Below are positions 52,158-60,351 of a stretch of DNA of 64,000 bases, one piece after another (position 1 is the stretch's first letter; every line of letters starts with the position of its first letter). This DNA is from Streptomyces sp. NBC_00414. GTDB taxonomy: Bacteria > Actinomycetota > Actinomycetes > Streptomycetales > Streptomycetaceae. The translations under genes and the position numbers were made by a program. A model generated the notes under the pieces. It did no database searches. It was not told the origin of the DNA and worked only from the letters and a program-made list of their open reading frames with translations. The stretch covers positions 7,130,001 to 7,194,000 of the forward strand of contig NZ_CP107935.1 in the NCBI RefSeq assembly GCF_036038375.1, in the 5' to 3' direction.

Positions 52158-52897
52158 ACGCCGCGCCCGCCGACCAGATCCGACTTCTCGACGTCCAGTC
52201 CCTCGACGCCCGCCTCCAGCAGCTCGCGCACAAGCGGCGGTCGCTGCCGGAGCACGACGAGATCGAGTCGCTGACCAAGGACCTCACGCAGCTGCGCGAC
52301 CTGCTCGTCGCCGCGCAGACCGAGGAGAGCGACTGCTCCCGCGAGCAGACCAAGGCGGAGCAGGACGTCGACCAGGTGCGCCAGCGCGCCTCCCGCGACC
52401 AGCAGCGACTGGACTCCGGAGCCGTCACGTCCCCCAAGGACCTGGAGAACCTCCAGCGCGAGATCACCTCGCTGGCCAAGCGGCAGGGTGATCTTGAGGA
52501 CGTCGTCCTGGAGATCATGGAGCGCCGCGAGTCCGCGCAGGAGCGGGTCGCCGAGCTCACCGAGCGGGTCTCCTCCTTCCAGTCGAAGATCGACGACGCG
52601 ACGGCCCGCCGGGACGCGGCGTACGAGTCCTTCGACGGCGAGAGCGCGACGCTGACGAAGGAGCGCGGGATCGTCGCGGGCTCGATCCCCGCGGACCTCC
52701 TCAAGCTCTACGAGAAGCTCCGCGAGCAGCAGGGCGGCGTCGGGGCGGCCCGCCTCTACCAGCGCCGCTGCGAGGGCTGCCGCCTGGAGCTCAACATCAC
52801 CGAGGTGAACGAGGTGAAGGCGGCGGCTCCGGACACGGTGCTGCGCTGCGAGAACTGCCGCCGCATCCTGATCCGTACGTCCGAGTCCGGTCTGTAA
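52118..52897 (+). CDS. C4 zinc-ribbon coiled-coil protein
   Basis: A protein with a long coiled coil (from about LDARLQQLAHKRRSLPEHDE to RVAELTERVSSFQSKIDDA) and a C-terminal zinc ribbon, CEGC and CENC, about 25 residues apart. The conserved body begins LNAAPADQIRLLDVQ. The conventional start is the GTG at 52118, given here; the better start may be a CTG at 52154, with GGAG seven bases before it and its TGA overlap with the Nif3 stop. Such proteins may bind nucleic acid or an enzyme complex; exact role unknown. Confidence 0.88.
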   Translation: MELPLPFTWSPQLNAAPADQIRLLDVQSLDARLQQLAHKRRSLPEHDEIESLTKDLTQLRDLLVAAQTEESDCSREQTKAEQDVDQVRQRASRDQQRLDSGAVTSPKDLENLQREITSLAKRQGDLEDVVLEIMERRESAQERVAELTERVSSFQSKIDDATARRDAAYESFDGESATLTKERGIVAGSIPADLLKLYEKLREQQGGVGAARLYQRRCEGCRLELNITEVNEVKAAAPDTVLRCENCRRILIRTSESGL

Positions 52898-52909
52898 GGG
52901 GCCCGTCGG

Positions 52910-53692
52910 TTGAGCGAGTCGACCGTCGAGGCCGACGGAGGTTCCCGGGGCAACCCGGGGCCCACGGACCCCGGCACCCCCGTCATCGAGGCGGCGACGG
53001 GGGAGACACGGACCGAACGGCCCGAGCACGGGGACCCGCCCAAGGGCCTGAATCCCCCGGACCTGGGCACCCCCACCACCTTCATCCTCCTCCGTCACGG
53101 AGAAACGGCCCTCACCCCGCAGAAGCGCTTCTCCGGCAGCGGCGCCGGAAACGACCCGCCCCTGTCGGACACAGGCCGGCACCAGGCCGACCAAGTCGCG
53201 ACCGCGCTGGCCGAACGCGGCACCGTACAGGCGATCGTGTCCTCCCCCCTGACCCGCTGCCGCGAAACCGCCGACCGCGCAGCCGCCGGTCTGGGCCTGG
53301 CCGTACAGATCGAGGACGGCCTGCGCGAGACGGACTTCGGCGTCTGGGAAGGCCTGACCTTCGCCGAGGTACGGCAGCGCCACCCGGACGACATGAACGC
53401 CTGGCTGGGTTCACCCGACGCCGAACCGACCGGCGGCGGCGAGAGTTTCGAGGCGGTCGCCCGACGCGTGGCGGCGGCCCGCGACAGACTCCTCGCGGAG
53501 TACGCGGGCCGCACCGTGCTCCTCGTCTCGCACGTGACACCGATCAAGACTCTGCTCAGGCTGGCCCTGGGCGCCCCACCGGAAGCCCTGTTCCGCATGG
53601 AACTGTCGGCCGCGTCGCTCTCGGCGGTGGCGTACTACGCGGACGGCAACGCGAGTGTGAAGTCGCTCAACGAGACGTCTGCGTTGCGCTGA
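52910..53692 (+). CDS. Acid phosphatase (phosphoglycerate-mutase-like) with RNase H remnant
   Basis: A 260-residue protein from a TTG at 52910. The C-terminal part (residues about 55-260) is an intact histidine phosphatase: FILLRHGETALTPQKRFSGSG, SSPLTRCRETADRAA and LRETDFGVWEGLTF, with the second histidine in LLVSHVTPIKT. The N-terminus VEADGGSRGNPGP and VIEAATGET is the opening of an RNase HI domain, but the remaining domain, with its Glu and later Asp catalytic residues, is absent. Normal relatives are bifunctional RNase H/acid phosphatases of about 400 or more residues. So this looks like an in-frame internal deletion; RNase H activity must be lost. Confidence 0.88.
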   Translation: MSESTVEADGGSRGNPGPTDPGTPVIEAATGETRTERPEHGDPPKGLNPPDLGTPTTFILLRHGETALTPQKRFSGSGAGNDPPLSDTGRHQADQVATALAERGTVQAIVSSPLTRCRETADRAAAGLGLAVQIEDGLRETDFGVWEGLTFAEVRQRHPDDMNAWLGSPDAEPTGGGESFEAVARRVAAARDRLLAEYAGRTVLLVSHVTPIKTLLRLALGAPPEALFRMELSAASLSAVAYYADGNASVKSLNETSALR

Positions 53693-53737
53693 GCCGCTCG
53701 GTGCCTTGATGCGACCGGTCGCCGGTCGCTGGTCGGG

Positions 53738-53775
53738 TGCGGGCCGGTCGCGCAGTTCTCCGCGACCCTACGGGG
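53738..53775. repeat. Degenerate copy of the GTTCCCCGCGCCCCT element
   Basis: GCGCAGTTCTCCGCGACCCT, with two changes, lies in the 86-base gap between the phosphatase gene and the convergent aldolase gene. Confidence 0.6.
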
Positions 53776-53778
53776 CGC

Positions 53779-54447
53779 TCAAGAGGCCAGGGCCGCCGCC
53801 TCGCGGGCCAGCTTTTCCACCCGTCCCCAGTCGCCGGAGGCGATCGCGTCCGCCGGGAGCATCCAGCTTCCGCCCACGCACAGGACGTTCGGCAGCGCGA
53901 GGTACTCCGGTGCGACGGCGGGGCCGATACCTCCCGTCGGGCAGAAGCGGGCCTGCGGAAGCGGCCCGGCCAGCGACTTGAGATACGCCGTGCCGCCGGC
54001 CGCCTGCGCCGGGAAGAACTTCATGTCGTGCACCCCGCGCTCCAGCAGCGCCACGACCTCCGACGTCGTCGAGACCCCCGGCAGGAACGGCACCCCGGAC
54101 GCCTTCATCGCGTCGAGCAGCGTGTCCGTCCAGCCGGGGCTGACGAGGAAGCGCGCCCCGGCGGCCACGCAGTCCGCCACCTGGGCGGGAGAGATGACCG
54201 TGCCCGCACCGACCACCGCGCCCGGCACCTCGCCGGCGATGGCCCGGATCGCGTCGAGCGCCACCGGCGTCCGCAGCGTCACCTCGATCGCGGGCAGCCC
54301 GCCCGCGACGAGCGCCCGAGCCAGCGGCACGGCGTCCGAGACGTCCTCGACGACGACCACGGGCACGACGGGCGCGAGTTCGAGCACGGACGAGGACAGC
54401 GGCGACGGGGACAGCGGCGACGAGGCCGACGGCGAAGGCGAAGACAT
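53779..54447 (-). CDS. eda: KDPG aldolase (2-keto-3-deoxy-6-phosphogluconate aldolase)
   Basis: A 222-residue TIM-barrel aldolase. Motifs are GLPAIEVTLRTPVAL with the catalytic Glu, GAGTVISPAQV, and HDMKFFPAQA with the Schiff-base Lys; GGSWM is the phosphate loop. It splits KDPG to pyruvate and glyceraldehyde phosphate. The start is the ATG at 54447. A long inverted repeat lies 25 bases before it, suggesting a dedicated regulator. No edd or sugar-acid gene is next to it. Confidence 0.93.
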   Translation of the reverse strand: MSSPSPSASSPLSPSPLSSSVLELAPVVPVVVVEDVSDAVPLARALVAGGLPAIEVTLRTPVALDAIRAIAGEVPGAVVGAGTVISPAQVADCVAAGARFLVSPGWTDTLLDAMKASGVPFLPGVSTTSEVVALLERGVHDMKFFPAQAAGGTAYLKSLAGPLPQARFCPTGGIGPAVAPEYLALPNVLCVGGSWMLPADAIASGDWGRVEKLAREAAALAS

Positions 54448-54471
54448 GCCGTCATCCTGCCTTCGACACGC

Positions 54472-54499
54472 AGCATGCGCAAAGGTCATTGCGCACGCT
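54472..54499. promoter_or_regulatory. 28-nt inverted repeat operator before eda
   Basis: Arms AGCATGCGCAA (54472-54482) and TTGCGCACGCT (54489-54499) match at 10 of 11 positions with a six-base centre AGGTCA. TTGCGC-type half sites are typical of IclR-family operators in Streptomyces. It is 25 bases before the eda ATG. Confidence 0.6.
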
Positions 54500-54561
54500 G
54501 CAACAAGCCTGCGGTGGAGGTGATGCCGATCGCTCAGTGGCCCGTCTCGGTGCGCCCCGTC

Positions 54562-55344
54562 TCAGTGGACCTCGTCCACCAACACGTCCAGCATCCACGG
54601 CCTGCCCGCCCCGGCCGACGGCGCCGCCTCCACCACGTACCCGAGGTCGCGCAACGCCTCCACCAGCTCCGCGGGCCCCGAGGGAGCAGCCCCGGTCTCC
54701 ATCAGGCTCCGTACGATGCGCCCCTTGGTCGCCTTGTTGAAGTGGCTGACGACCTTCCGGGTCGGCGCGTGCAGCACCCGTACGCTCGCCGTCCGTCCCG
54801 CGACCTCGCCCTTCGGCTTCCACGCGCCCGCGTACGCCGCCGACCGCAGGTCCAGTACGAGCCCGCTCCCGGCGACCTCGGGCAGCACGGCGGCCATCGG
54901 CGCACGCCAGTGCGAGCCGAGCGCCCCGACGCCGGGCAGTCTCACCCCCATCGAGCAGCGGTACGAGGGAATCCGGTCCGTCACCCGGACCGCGCCCCAC
55001 AGCCCCGAGAAGACGAGCAGCGACCGCGCCGCCCGCCGCTTGCCCGCGGTGTCGAGGGAGGCCAGGTCCAGGGCGTCGTACAGCACACCCGTGTAGATCT
55101 CCCCGGCGGGCCGGGCCCCCGCGGTCCGCAGCTCCGTGTTCTTGGCGATCTCGCCGCGCAGTCCCTCGCTCAGCCCGAGGACCTCGCGCGCCTTCTCCTC
55201 GTCGGCCGCGCACAGCTCGACCAGCTCGTCGAGAACCGCCTGCCGCGCCCCGGAGAGCCCCGGCAACGACAGCGACTCCGCCTTCAACGGCGCGCCCCGC
55301 CCGGAGGGAGCCTTTCCTTCGGACGGCGGCAACAACACGAGCAC
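54562..55344 (-). CDS. yaaA: YaaA-family peroxide stress protein
   Basis: A 260-residue DUF328/YaaA protein. It begins MLVLLPPSEGKAPSGRGAPL and has the family segments VLYDALDL, RSLLVFSGLWGAVRVTDRIP and VVSHFNKATKGRIVR (the family HFNKxxKG motif). In Escherichia coli YaaA lowers intracellular free iron under peroxide stress. It is divergent from the RNB ribonuclease gene at 55435. Confidence 0.95.
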   Translation of the reverse strand: MLVLLPPSEGKAPSGRGAPLKAESLSLPGLSGARQAVLDELVELCAADEEKAREVLGLSEGLRGEIAKNTELRTAGARPAGEIYTGVLYDALDLASLDTAGKRRAARSLLVFSGLWGAVRVTDRIPSYRCSMGVRLPGVGALGSHWRAPMAAVLPEVAGSGLVLDLRSAAYAGAWKPKGEVAGRTASVRVLHAPTRKVVSHFNKATKGRIVRSLMETGAAPSGPAELVEALRDLGYVVEAAPSAGAGRPWMLDVLVDEVH

Positions 55345-55434
55345 GGCGGTTCTCCCTGGGGCTTTCGGTACGTACGAGGAGCACCCGCAAGCCTACGGGG
55401 TGCCGCCCGCCCCACCCCGTCCTACGCTCGTCGT

Positions 55435-56901
55435 GTGCCCCGCCGCCAGATACGTGTGACCGGTGCAGCCGAGGCCCCGCTGCGGGCCCCTCTGCAGGCC
55501 GCGCTGCGCGCGCTGCGAACCGAACTCGGGGTGCCCGGGGAGTTCCCGCCCGCGGTGCTCGCCGAGGCCGCGCGGGCCGCCCGCGAGCCACGGCTGCCGG
55601 ACCGCGGTGCGACGGCCGACGCGACGGACATCCCCTTCTTCACCGTCGACCCGCCCACGTCCACCGACCTCGACCAGGCGATGCACCTCTCACGCCGCCC
55701 GCACGGCTATCGGGTGCGGTACGCGATCGCCGACGTCGCCGCGTTCGTCGTGCCCGGAGCGGCCCTGGACGCCGAGGCCCACCGACGGGTCACCACGCTC
55801 TACTTCCCGGACGGGAAGACCCCGCTGCACCCGCCGGTACTGAGCGAGGGCACAGCCAGCCTGCTCCCCGACGAGACCCGCCCCACCGTCCTGTGGACGA
55901 TCGACCTGGACACCGACGGCGGCCCCACCGCGACCGACGTCCGCCGCGCCCTGGTCCGCAGCCGGGCCAAGCTCGACTACGAGGGCGTACAGAGGCAGAT
56001 CGACGCGGGCACCGCCGACGAGCCCCTGGCCCTCCTCAAGGACATCGGGCTCCTGCGCGAGCAGCGGGAGGCGGACCGTGGCGGCATCTCCCTCGACGTC
56101 CCCGAACAGGAGATCGTCGAACGCGACGGCACGTACGAGCTGGGCTATCGCGCCCCGCTCCCCGCCGAGGGCTGGAACGCGCAGATCTCCCTCCTCACCG
56201 GCATGGCCGCCGCCGAGCTGATGCTCGCGCACGGCACCGGCATCCTGCGGACGCTCCCGGCCGCCCCCGACGGCGCGGTCGGTCGGCTGCGCCGTACCGC
56301 GCGGGCACTGCGCATCGACTGGCCGCACCACGTGTCGTACGCGGCGCTCATCCGCTCCCTGGACCCGCACCGGCCGCACCACGCGGCCTTCCTCCAGGAG
56401 TGCACGACACTGCTGCGGGGCGCCGGCTACACCCCCTTCCGGGACGGAGCCGTCCCCGGCATCACCACGCACGCCGCCGTCGCCGCGCCCTACACCCACT
56501 GCACGGCCCCGCTGCGGCGCCTCGTCGACCGGTACGCGTCCGAACTGGCCCTGGCAGCCGCCGCGGGCGAGACCCCGCCCGAGTGGGTGCTCGCCGCGCT
56601 GGACGACCTGCCCGCACGGATGGCGGAGGGCACCCGCAGGGCGGGCCAGGCCGAGCGCGGGTGCGTCGACATCGTCGAGGCGGCCCTCCTCGAGGACCGC
56701 GTCGGCGAACTCTTCGACGGCACCGTCGTGGACGTACAGGAACGTGAACCCGGCGTGGGAACCGTCCAGTTGGAGACTCCCGCGGTCGTCGCCCGCATCG
56801 AGAGCGGGAACGGGGCGGCACTGCCGCTGGGGGAGCGGCTGCGGGTCCGCCTCACCCGGGCCGACCCGGCGACGGCGAAGGTGCTGTTCGCTCCCGCGTG
56901 A
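55435..56901 (+). CDS. RNB-domain ribonuclease
   Basis: A 488-residue RNase II/R-family exoribonuclease. The active-site block is FTVDPPTSTDLDQAMHL near residues 65-82, with the acidic cluster; VLSEGTASLLPDETRP, WNAQISLLTGMAAAELML and APYTHCTAPLRRLVDRYAS are the other RNB motifs. It is much shorter than RNase R (about 800) and has no S1 or cold-shock domain visible. The start is the GTG at 55435. Its 3' end overlaps the convergent membrane-protein gene by 50 bases. Confidence 0.93.
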   Translation: MPRRQIRVTGAAEAPLRAPLQAALRALRTELGVPGEFPPAVLAEAARAAREPRLPDRGATADATDIPFFTVDPPTSTDLDQAMHLSRRPHGYRVRYAIADVAAFVVPGAALDAEAHRRVTTLYFPDGKTPLHPPVLSEGTASLLPDETRPTVLWTIDLDTDGGPTATDVRRALVRSRAKLDYEGVQRQIDAGTADEPLALLKDIGLLREQREADRGGISLDVPEQEIVERDGTYELGYRAPLPAEGWNAQISLLTGMAAAELMLAHGTGILRTLPAAPDGAVGRLRRTARALRIDWPHHVSYAALIRSLDPHRPHHAAFLQECTTLLRGAGYTPFRDGAVPGITTHAAVAAPYTHCTAPLRRLVDRYASELALAAAAGETPPEWVLAALDDLPARMAEGTRRAGQAERGCVDIVEAALLEDRVGELFDGTVVDVQEREPGVGTVQLETPAVVARIESGNGAALPLGERLRVRLTRADPATAKVLFAPA

Positions 56902-57541
56902 GCGGAGCGGGCTGTGCGGCGGCGGGCTGTGCGGCCGTGGGCTGTACGGAGGCGGGCTGTGCGGCGGCGGACTGTACGGCCTCGCGTATCGCGCGCGCCA
57001 GCACGTCGGACTCATCGGCGTGGAAGCGGATCAGCCGTACGTCCTGGGGGCGCCCGAGGAAGGTGAAGTGCCGCACCGGGGTGGCCAGTTCGAGGGTGAT
57101 CGTGGTCTGCGCGGCGACGGCCAGATCGAGCCGGCCCTCGGTCCGCTCGTGCGTGGTGACCAACTCGCGCCGCACGGAGGCGATCGCGGAGAGCGGGACG
57201 AGCAGATCGACATGGGCGGCCCGGCGGACGCGCAGGACCGTGTCACCGAGGACGTGCGGACGGGTCACGGACGCCGCGTGCATACCGACGACGAGCAGCA
57301 GCGTGTAGACGTCGAGGCCGAGCACGACCCGGTGCACCGCGGGATGGTTCCGCAGGAGCACCGCCATACAGGCGCTCTCCAGGACGCACACGAAGCCGAC
57401 CCCGAACATCATCGCGCCCTGCCCCCGGGTGTACCCGAAGGCCCGCCCCCGCCCGACGCCGTGCTGGCGCCGGGCCACCCACCGGGCGATGCTCGCCAGC
57501 AGCCGCACCTCGTGCGCGACGAGCCGCCGTACGGCCCTCAT
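56852..57541 (-). CDS. Membrane protein, unknown
   Basis: A 229-residue protein. Two hydrophobic segments (GAMMFGVGFVCVLESACMAVLL and VVLGLDVYTLLLVVGMHAAS) lie in the first half; a cytoplasmic beta-rich domain with VRRAAHVDLLVPLSAIASVRR and the end-region RPQDVRLIRFHADESDVLA follows. The tail is a SAAAQPASVQPTAAQP repeat with GCTGTGCGG-type DNA units near 56910-56985. Its ATG overlaps the MerR gene stop by four bases, so the two are probably translationally coupled. Confidence 0.8.
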   Translation of the reverse strand: MRAVRRLVAHEVRLLASIARWVARRQHGVGRGRAFGYTRGQGAMMFGVGFVCVLESACMAVLLRNHPAVHRVVLGLDVYTLLLVVGMHAASVTRPHVLGDTVLRVRRAAHVDLLVPLSAIASVRRELVTTHERTEGRLDLAVAAQTTITLELATPVRHFTFLGRPQDVRLIRFHADESDVLARAIREAVQSAAAQPASVQPTAAQPAAAQPAPLTRERTAPSPSPGRPG

Positions 57542-58362
57542 CGCCCACGCTCCAGGCGCGTACGCCTCACCTGCCCGGGCTCCGGGCGTGCCCGCTGCAC
57601 GAGGAGCCGGATCGTCCGCAGGACCGCGGCGGACTGCGCGGGCGGGAAGTCGTCGAGGAAGGCGCTCAGGAAGCCGCCGCTGCCGTTCGCCTCGGGCCCG
57701 TCCGGGTCGAGGTCGGCCAGGCCCATGCCGGCCAGGGCCTCGTCAGGAAGGCACTCGGCGAGGGCGTGGGCGGTCTCCTCGACGCGCGGGTCGGCCGGGT
57801 CGGCGTCCGCGAGCGCGTCCAGCAGCGCGTACGCCGCGTGGGTCCGTTCCAGTGCGCCCGGCACTTCGGCGGTGGCGCGCAGTGCCGACAGCAGACGTTC
57901 CCGGTCCTTCGGGGCCGCGACCGTTTCGAGGAGAGCGATCATCTCGCGGTCCTTGGCAGCGATCGCCGGTTCCGGATCACGCGTCAACTCGCCGAACACG
58001 GCGGCGAGTTCGGGGGAGACCGGACCTTCGGCGGGCATCCGGCCGCCGTCGAGCAGGGCGTGCAGCCGCAGCCGCCTCGCCCGGATCGCCGCCTCCTGCC
58101 GCGCCAGGTCCTCGTCGAGTTCCGCGAGCACCTCGGCGAGGTCGCGGCCGGCGTCGTCCGCGAGGACGTCCCGCACCTCGGTGAGACCGAGCCCCAGCTC
58201 GGTCAGCCGCCTGATCCGGGCGAGCGCGACGGCGTGCCGCAGTCCGTAGTCGCGGTAGCCGTTGGGCCGCCGCTCGGGCTCGGGCAGCAGCCCGAGATGG
58301 TGGTAGTGCCGCACGGTCCGCGTCGTGACGCCGACGGCCGCGGCGAGTTCTCCGATCCGCAT
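57538..58362 (-). CDS. MerR-family transcriptional regulator
   Basis: A 274-residue MerR regulator. The N-terminal winged helix is MRIGELAAAVGVTTRTVRHY, then HHLGLLPEPERRPNGYRDYG, with the LTELGLGLTEVRDVL dimerisation helix after it. No metal-binding cysteines are visible in the expected places. The long C-terminal effector domain (residues about 110-270) is helical and unknown. It is divergent from the AraC gene and coupled to the membrane protein gene, which may be its target. Confidence 0.93.
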   Translation of the reverse strand: MRIGELAAAVGVTTRTVRHYHHLGLLPEPERRPNGYRDYGLRHAVALARIRRLTELGLGLTEVRDVLADDAGRDLAEVLAELDEDLARQEAAIRARRLRLHALLDGGRMPAEGPVSPELAAVFGELTRDPEPAIAAKDREMIALLETVAAPKDRERLLSALRATAEVPGALERTHAAYALLDALADADPADPRVEETAHALAECLPDEALAGMGLADLDPDGPEANGSGGFLSAFLDDFPPAQSAAVLRTIRLLVQRARPEPGQVRRTRLERGR

Positions 58363-58502
58363 GCCCTCAGTAGAAACGTTGACGTTGCGGCAGGGTCAAG
58401 CGAGGCCGAACGAGGGCGCGCCGCAGCGGGGCATGGAAACGTGCCACGCGGGTGTTGCACCTCTCGGGACCGGAGAAGGTGGATGTGCCATGGGGGCAAC
58501 AG

Positions 58503-59348
58503 GTGAGTGTGAAGGTACATACGGCCGGGCGTGAGCAGGCCGTCTGGACCAGGGCGACCCTCGGCAGCTCGGGCCGGCCGCTCGACCTGCTGACGGCCAG
58601 GTTCGACCGCCACCGGTACGCGCCCCACGCGCACGACGAGTTCACCGTCGGAGTCTGCGTCGCGGGCGCGGAGATCATCGACTACCGCGGCGGGCGGATC
58701 CGCCCGGGCCCCGGCTCGATCGTGGTCCTGGGCCCCGGCGAGGTGCACACGGGCGGCCCGGCCGCGCTCGACGACGGCTACGCATATCGCGCCCTGTACG
58801 CGGAGGTCCCCCTCCTCACCGAGGGCACCCTGGGCTTCCCCGACTTCCGCGAACCGCTCCTCGACGACCCCGAGCTGGCCGCCGCCCTGCGCCTCACGCA
58901 CACCGAACTCAGTCTCTGCCCGGACCCCCTGGAGACCGAGTCGCGCATACCGTGGCTGCTCACGGCCCTGGCCCGCCGCCATTCCACGGCCCGCCACGTG
59001 AGCGACACGATCCCGGGCGCGGGCCGCGTGGCGGAGGCGGTACGCGACCGCCTGGCCGACGAACTCCTCGCCCCGCCCTCCCTCGCGGCCCTGGCAGCGG
59101 ACCTCGGCCTGTCCCGCTACCAGCTCCTGCGTGCCTTCCGTACGAGCATGGGGATGCCTCCGTACGCCTGGCTGGCCCAGTACCGGGTGAACCGTGCCCG
59201 GTGCCTGCTGGAGTCGGGCCACCGCCCCGCCGAGACGGCCGCTCTCGTGGGCTTCGCGGACCAGGCGCACCTGACACGCTGGTTCCGGCGGGTACTGGGG
59301 GTCACTCCGGCGGCGTACCGCAACAGCGTTCAAGACGTCCGCCGATGA
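58503..59348 (+). CDS. AraC-family transcriptional regulator
   Basis: A 281-residue AraC regulator with an N-terminal cupin-like ligand domain (YAPHAHDEFTVGVCVAGAEI) and a C-terminal double helix-turn-helix: LAADLGLSRYQLLRAFRTSM and LVGFADQAHLTRWFRRVLG. The GTG at 58503 is chosen because of a GGGGG site six bases upstream; a longer frame reaches 58452. It lies 19 bases before the EamA transporter gene on the same strand, a pairing that suggests it controls that exporter. Confidence 0.93.
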   Translation: MSVKVHTAGREQAVWTRATLGSSGRPLDLLTARFDRHRYAPHAHDEFTVGVCVAGAEIIDYRGGRIRPGPGSIVVLGPGEVHTGGPAALDDGYAYRALYAEVPLLTEGTLGFPDFREPLLDDPELAAALRLTHTELSLCPDPLETESRIPWLLTALARRHSTARHVSDTIPGAGRVAEAVRDRLADELLAPPSLAALAADLGLSRYQLLRAFRTSMGMPPYAWLAQYRVNRARCLLESGHRPAETAALVGFADQAHLTRWFRRVLGVTPAAYRNSVQDVRR

Positions 59349-59367
59349 TCCGGCCGAGACTGCGCGC

Positions 59368-60351
59368 ATGACTGCACGCGGCTGGTTCCTCTTCTCCCTC
59401 ATGGGAGTGCTCTGGGGCATCCCCTATCTGATGATCAAAGTGGCGGTGGACGGTGGCATGTCCGCGTCCATGGTGGTGTTCGCGCGCTGTGCGCTGGGCG
59501 CGGCACTGCTCCTGCCCTTCGCCCTCCGCCAGGGCAACCTGATCGGAGTCGTACGAGACCACTGGCGCCCCATGCTGGCCTTCGCGTGCATAGAGATCAT
59601 CGGCCCCTGGTGGACCCTGACCGACGCCGAACGCCATCTCTCCAGCTCGACGGCGGGCCTGCTGATCGCGGGCGTACCGATAGTCGGCGTCCTTCTGGCC
59701 CGCTTCTTCGGCGACACGGAACGCCTCGGCGCCCGCCGCACGGCAGGCCTGGCGCTGGGCCTGGGCGGGGTGGCGGTCCTCACGATCCCGCACCTGACGG
59801 GCGGCGACGCCCGCTCTCTCACGGAGATGCTGATAACGGTGGTGGGCTACGCGACGGCCCCCTTGATCATGGCCCGCTACCTGCGGGCGGTCCCGACCCT
59901 GCAACTGATAGCCCCCTGCCTGCTCCTGTCAGCCTTGGTGTACGCCCCGGCGGCGATCCTGCAATGGCCCTCGACGCCCCCCTCCCTCCCCGTCCTGGCC
60001 TCCCTCGCGGGGCTGGGCGTGATCTGCACGGCGCTCGCGTTCGTCGCCTTCCTGGAACTGATCAAGGAGGCGGGACCGACCCGCGCGGTGGTCTTCACGT
60101 ACGTCAACCCGGCGGTGGCGGTGACGGCGGGCGTGCTGCTGCTGGACGAGGAGCTGACCCCCGGAACGGTGGCGGCCTTCGCCCTGATCCTGCTGGGCTC
60201 GTTCCTGGCGACGGCATCGGGACGGCGGCGGGGCGAACGCCCGGTAGCATGGTCGACACGGCAGACGAGCCGGGCGGACGGCCGCGTGAAGTCCCCTTCG
60301 GGGGTGCTTCCCGAGGAACGTCCGGGCTCCACAGGGCAGGGTGGTGGCTAA
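59368..60351 (+). CDS. EamA-family transporter whose 3' end lies in rnpB
   Basis: A 327-residue protein with ten hydrophobic segments in two EamA repeats, a drug/metabolite transporter fold. The membrane part ends about residue 290 (LILLGSFLATAS). The last 30 codons (from about 60262) lie inside the RNase P RNA gene, giving a Gly/Ser/Pro-rich tail that is probably not functional. Substrate unknown; export of amino acids or drugs is typical. It follows the AraC gene. Confidence 0.92.
   Translation: MTARGWFLFSLMGVLWGIPYLMIKVAVDGGMSASMVVFARCALGAALLLPFALRQGNLIGVVRDHWRPMLAFACIEIIGPWWTLTDAERHLSSSTAGLLIAGVPIVGVLLARFFGDTERLGARRTAGLALGLGGVAVLTIPHLTGGDARSLTEMLITVVGYATAPLIMARYLRAVPTLQLIAPCLLLSALVYAPAAILQWPSTPPSLPVLASLAGLGVICTALAFVAFLELIKEAGPTRAVVFTYVNPAVAVTAGVLLLDEELTPGTVAAFALILLGSFLATASGRRRGERPVAWSTRQTSRADGRVKSPSGVLPEERPGSTGQGGG
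60246..60251 (+). promoter_or_regulatory. Candidate -10 box of rnpB (TAGCAT)
   Basis: TAGCAT sits 10 bases before the first paired base of RNase P RNA, inside the EamA coding sequence. No good -35 box is seen. Confidence 0.5.

Noticed and set aside
53737..56901. 1054-codon frame covering eda, yaaA and the ribonuclease
   Set aside because: Only the part from 55435 encodes RNB motifs; earlier codons are antisense to two clear genes.
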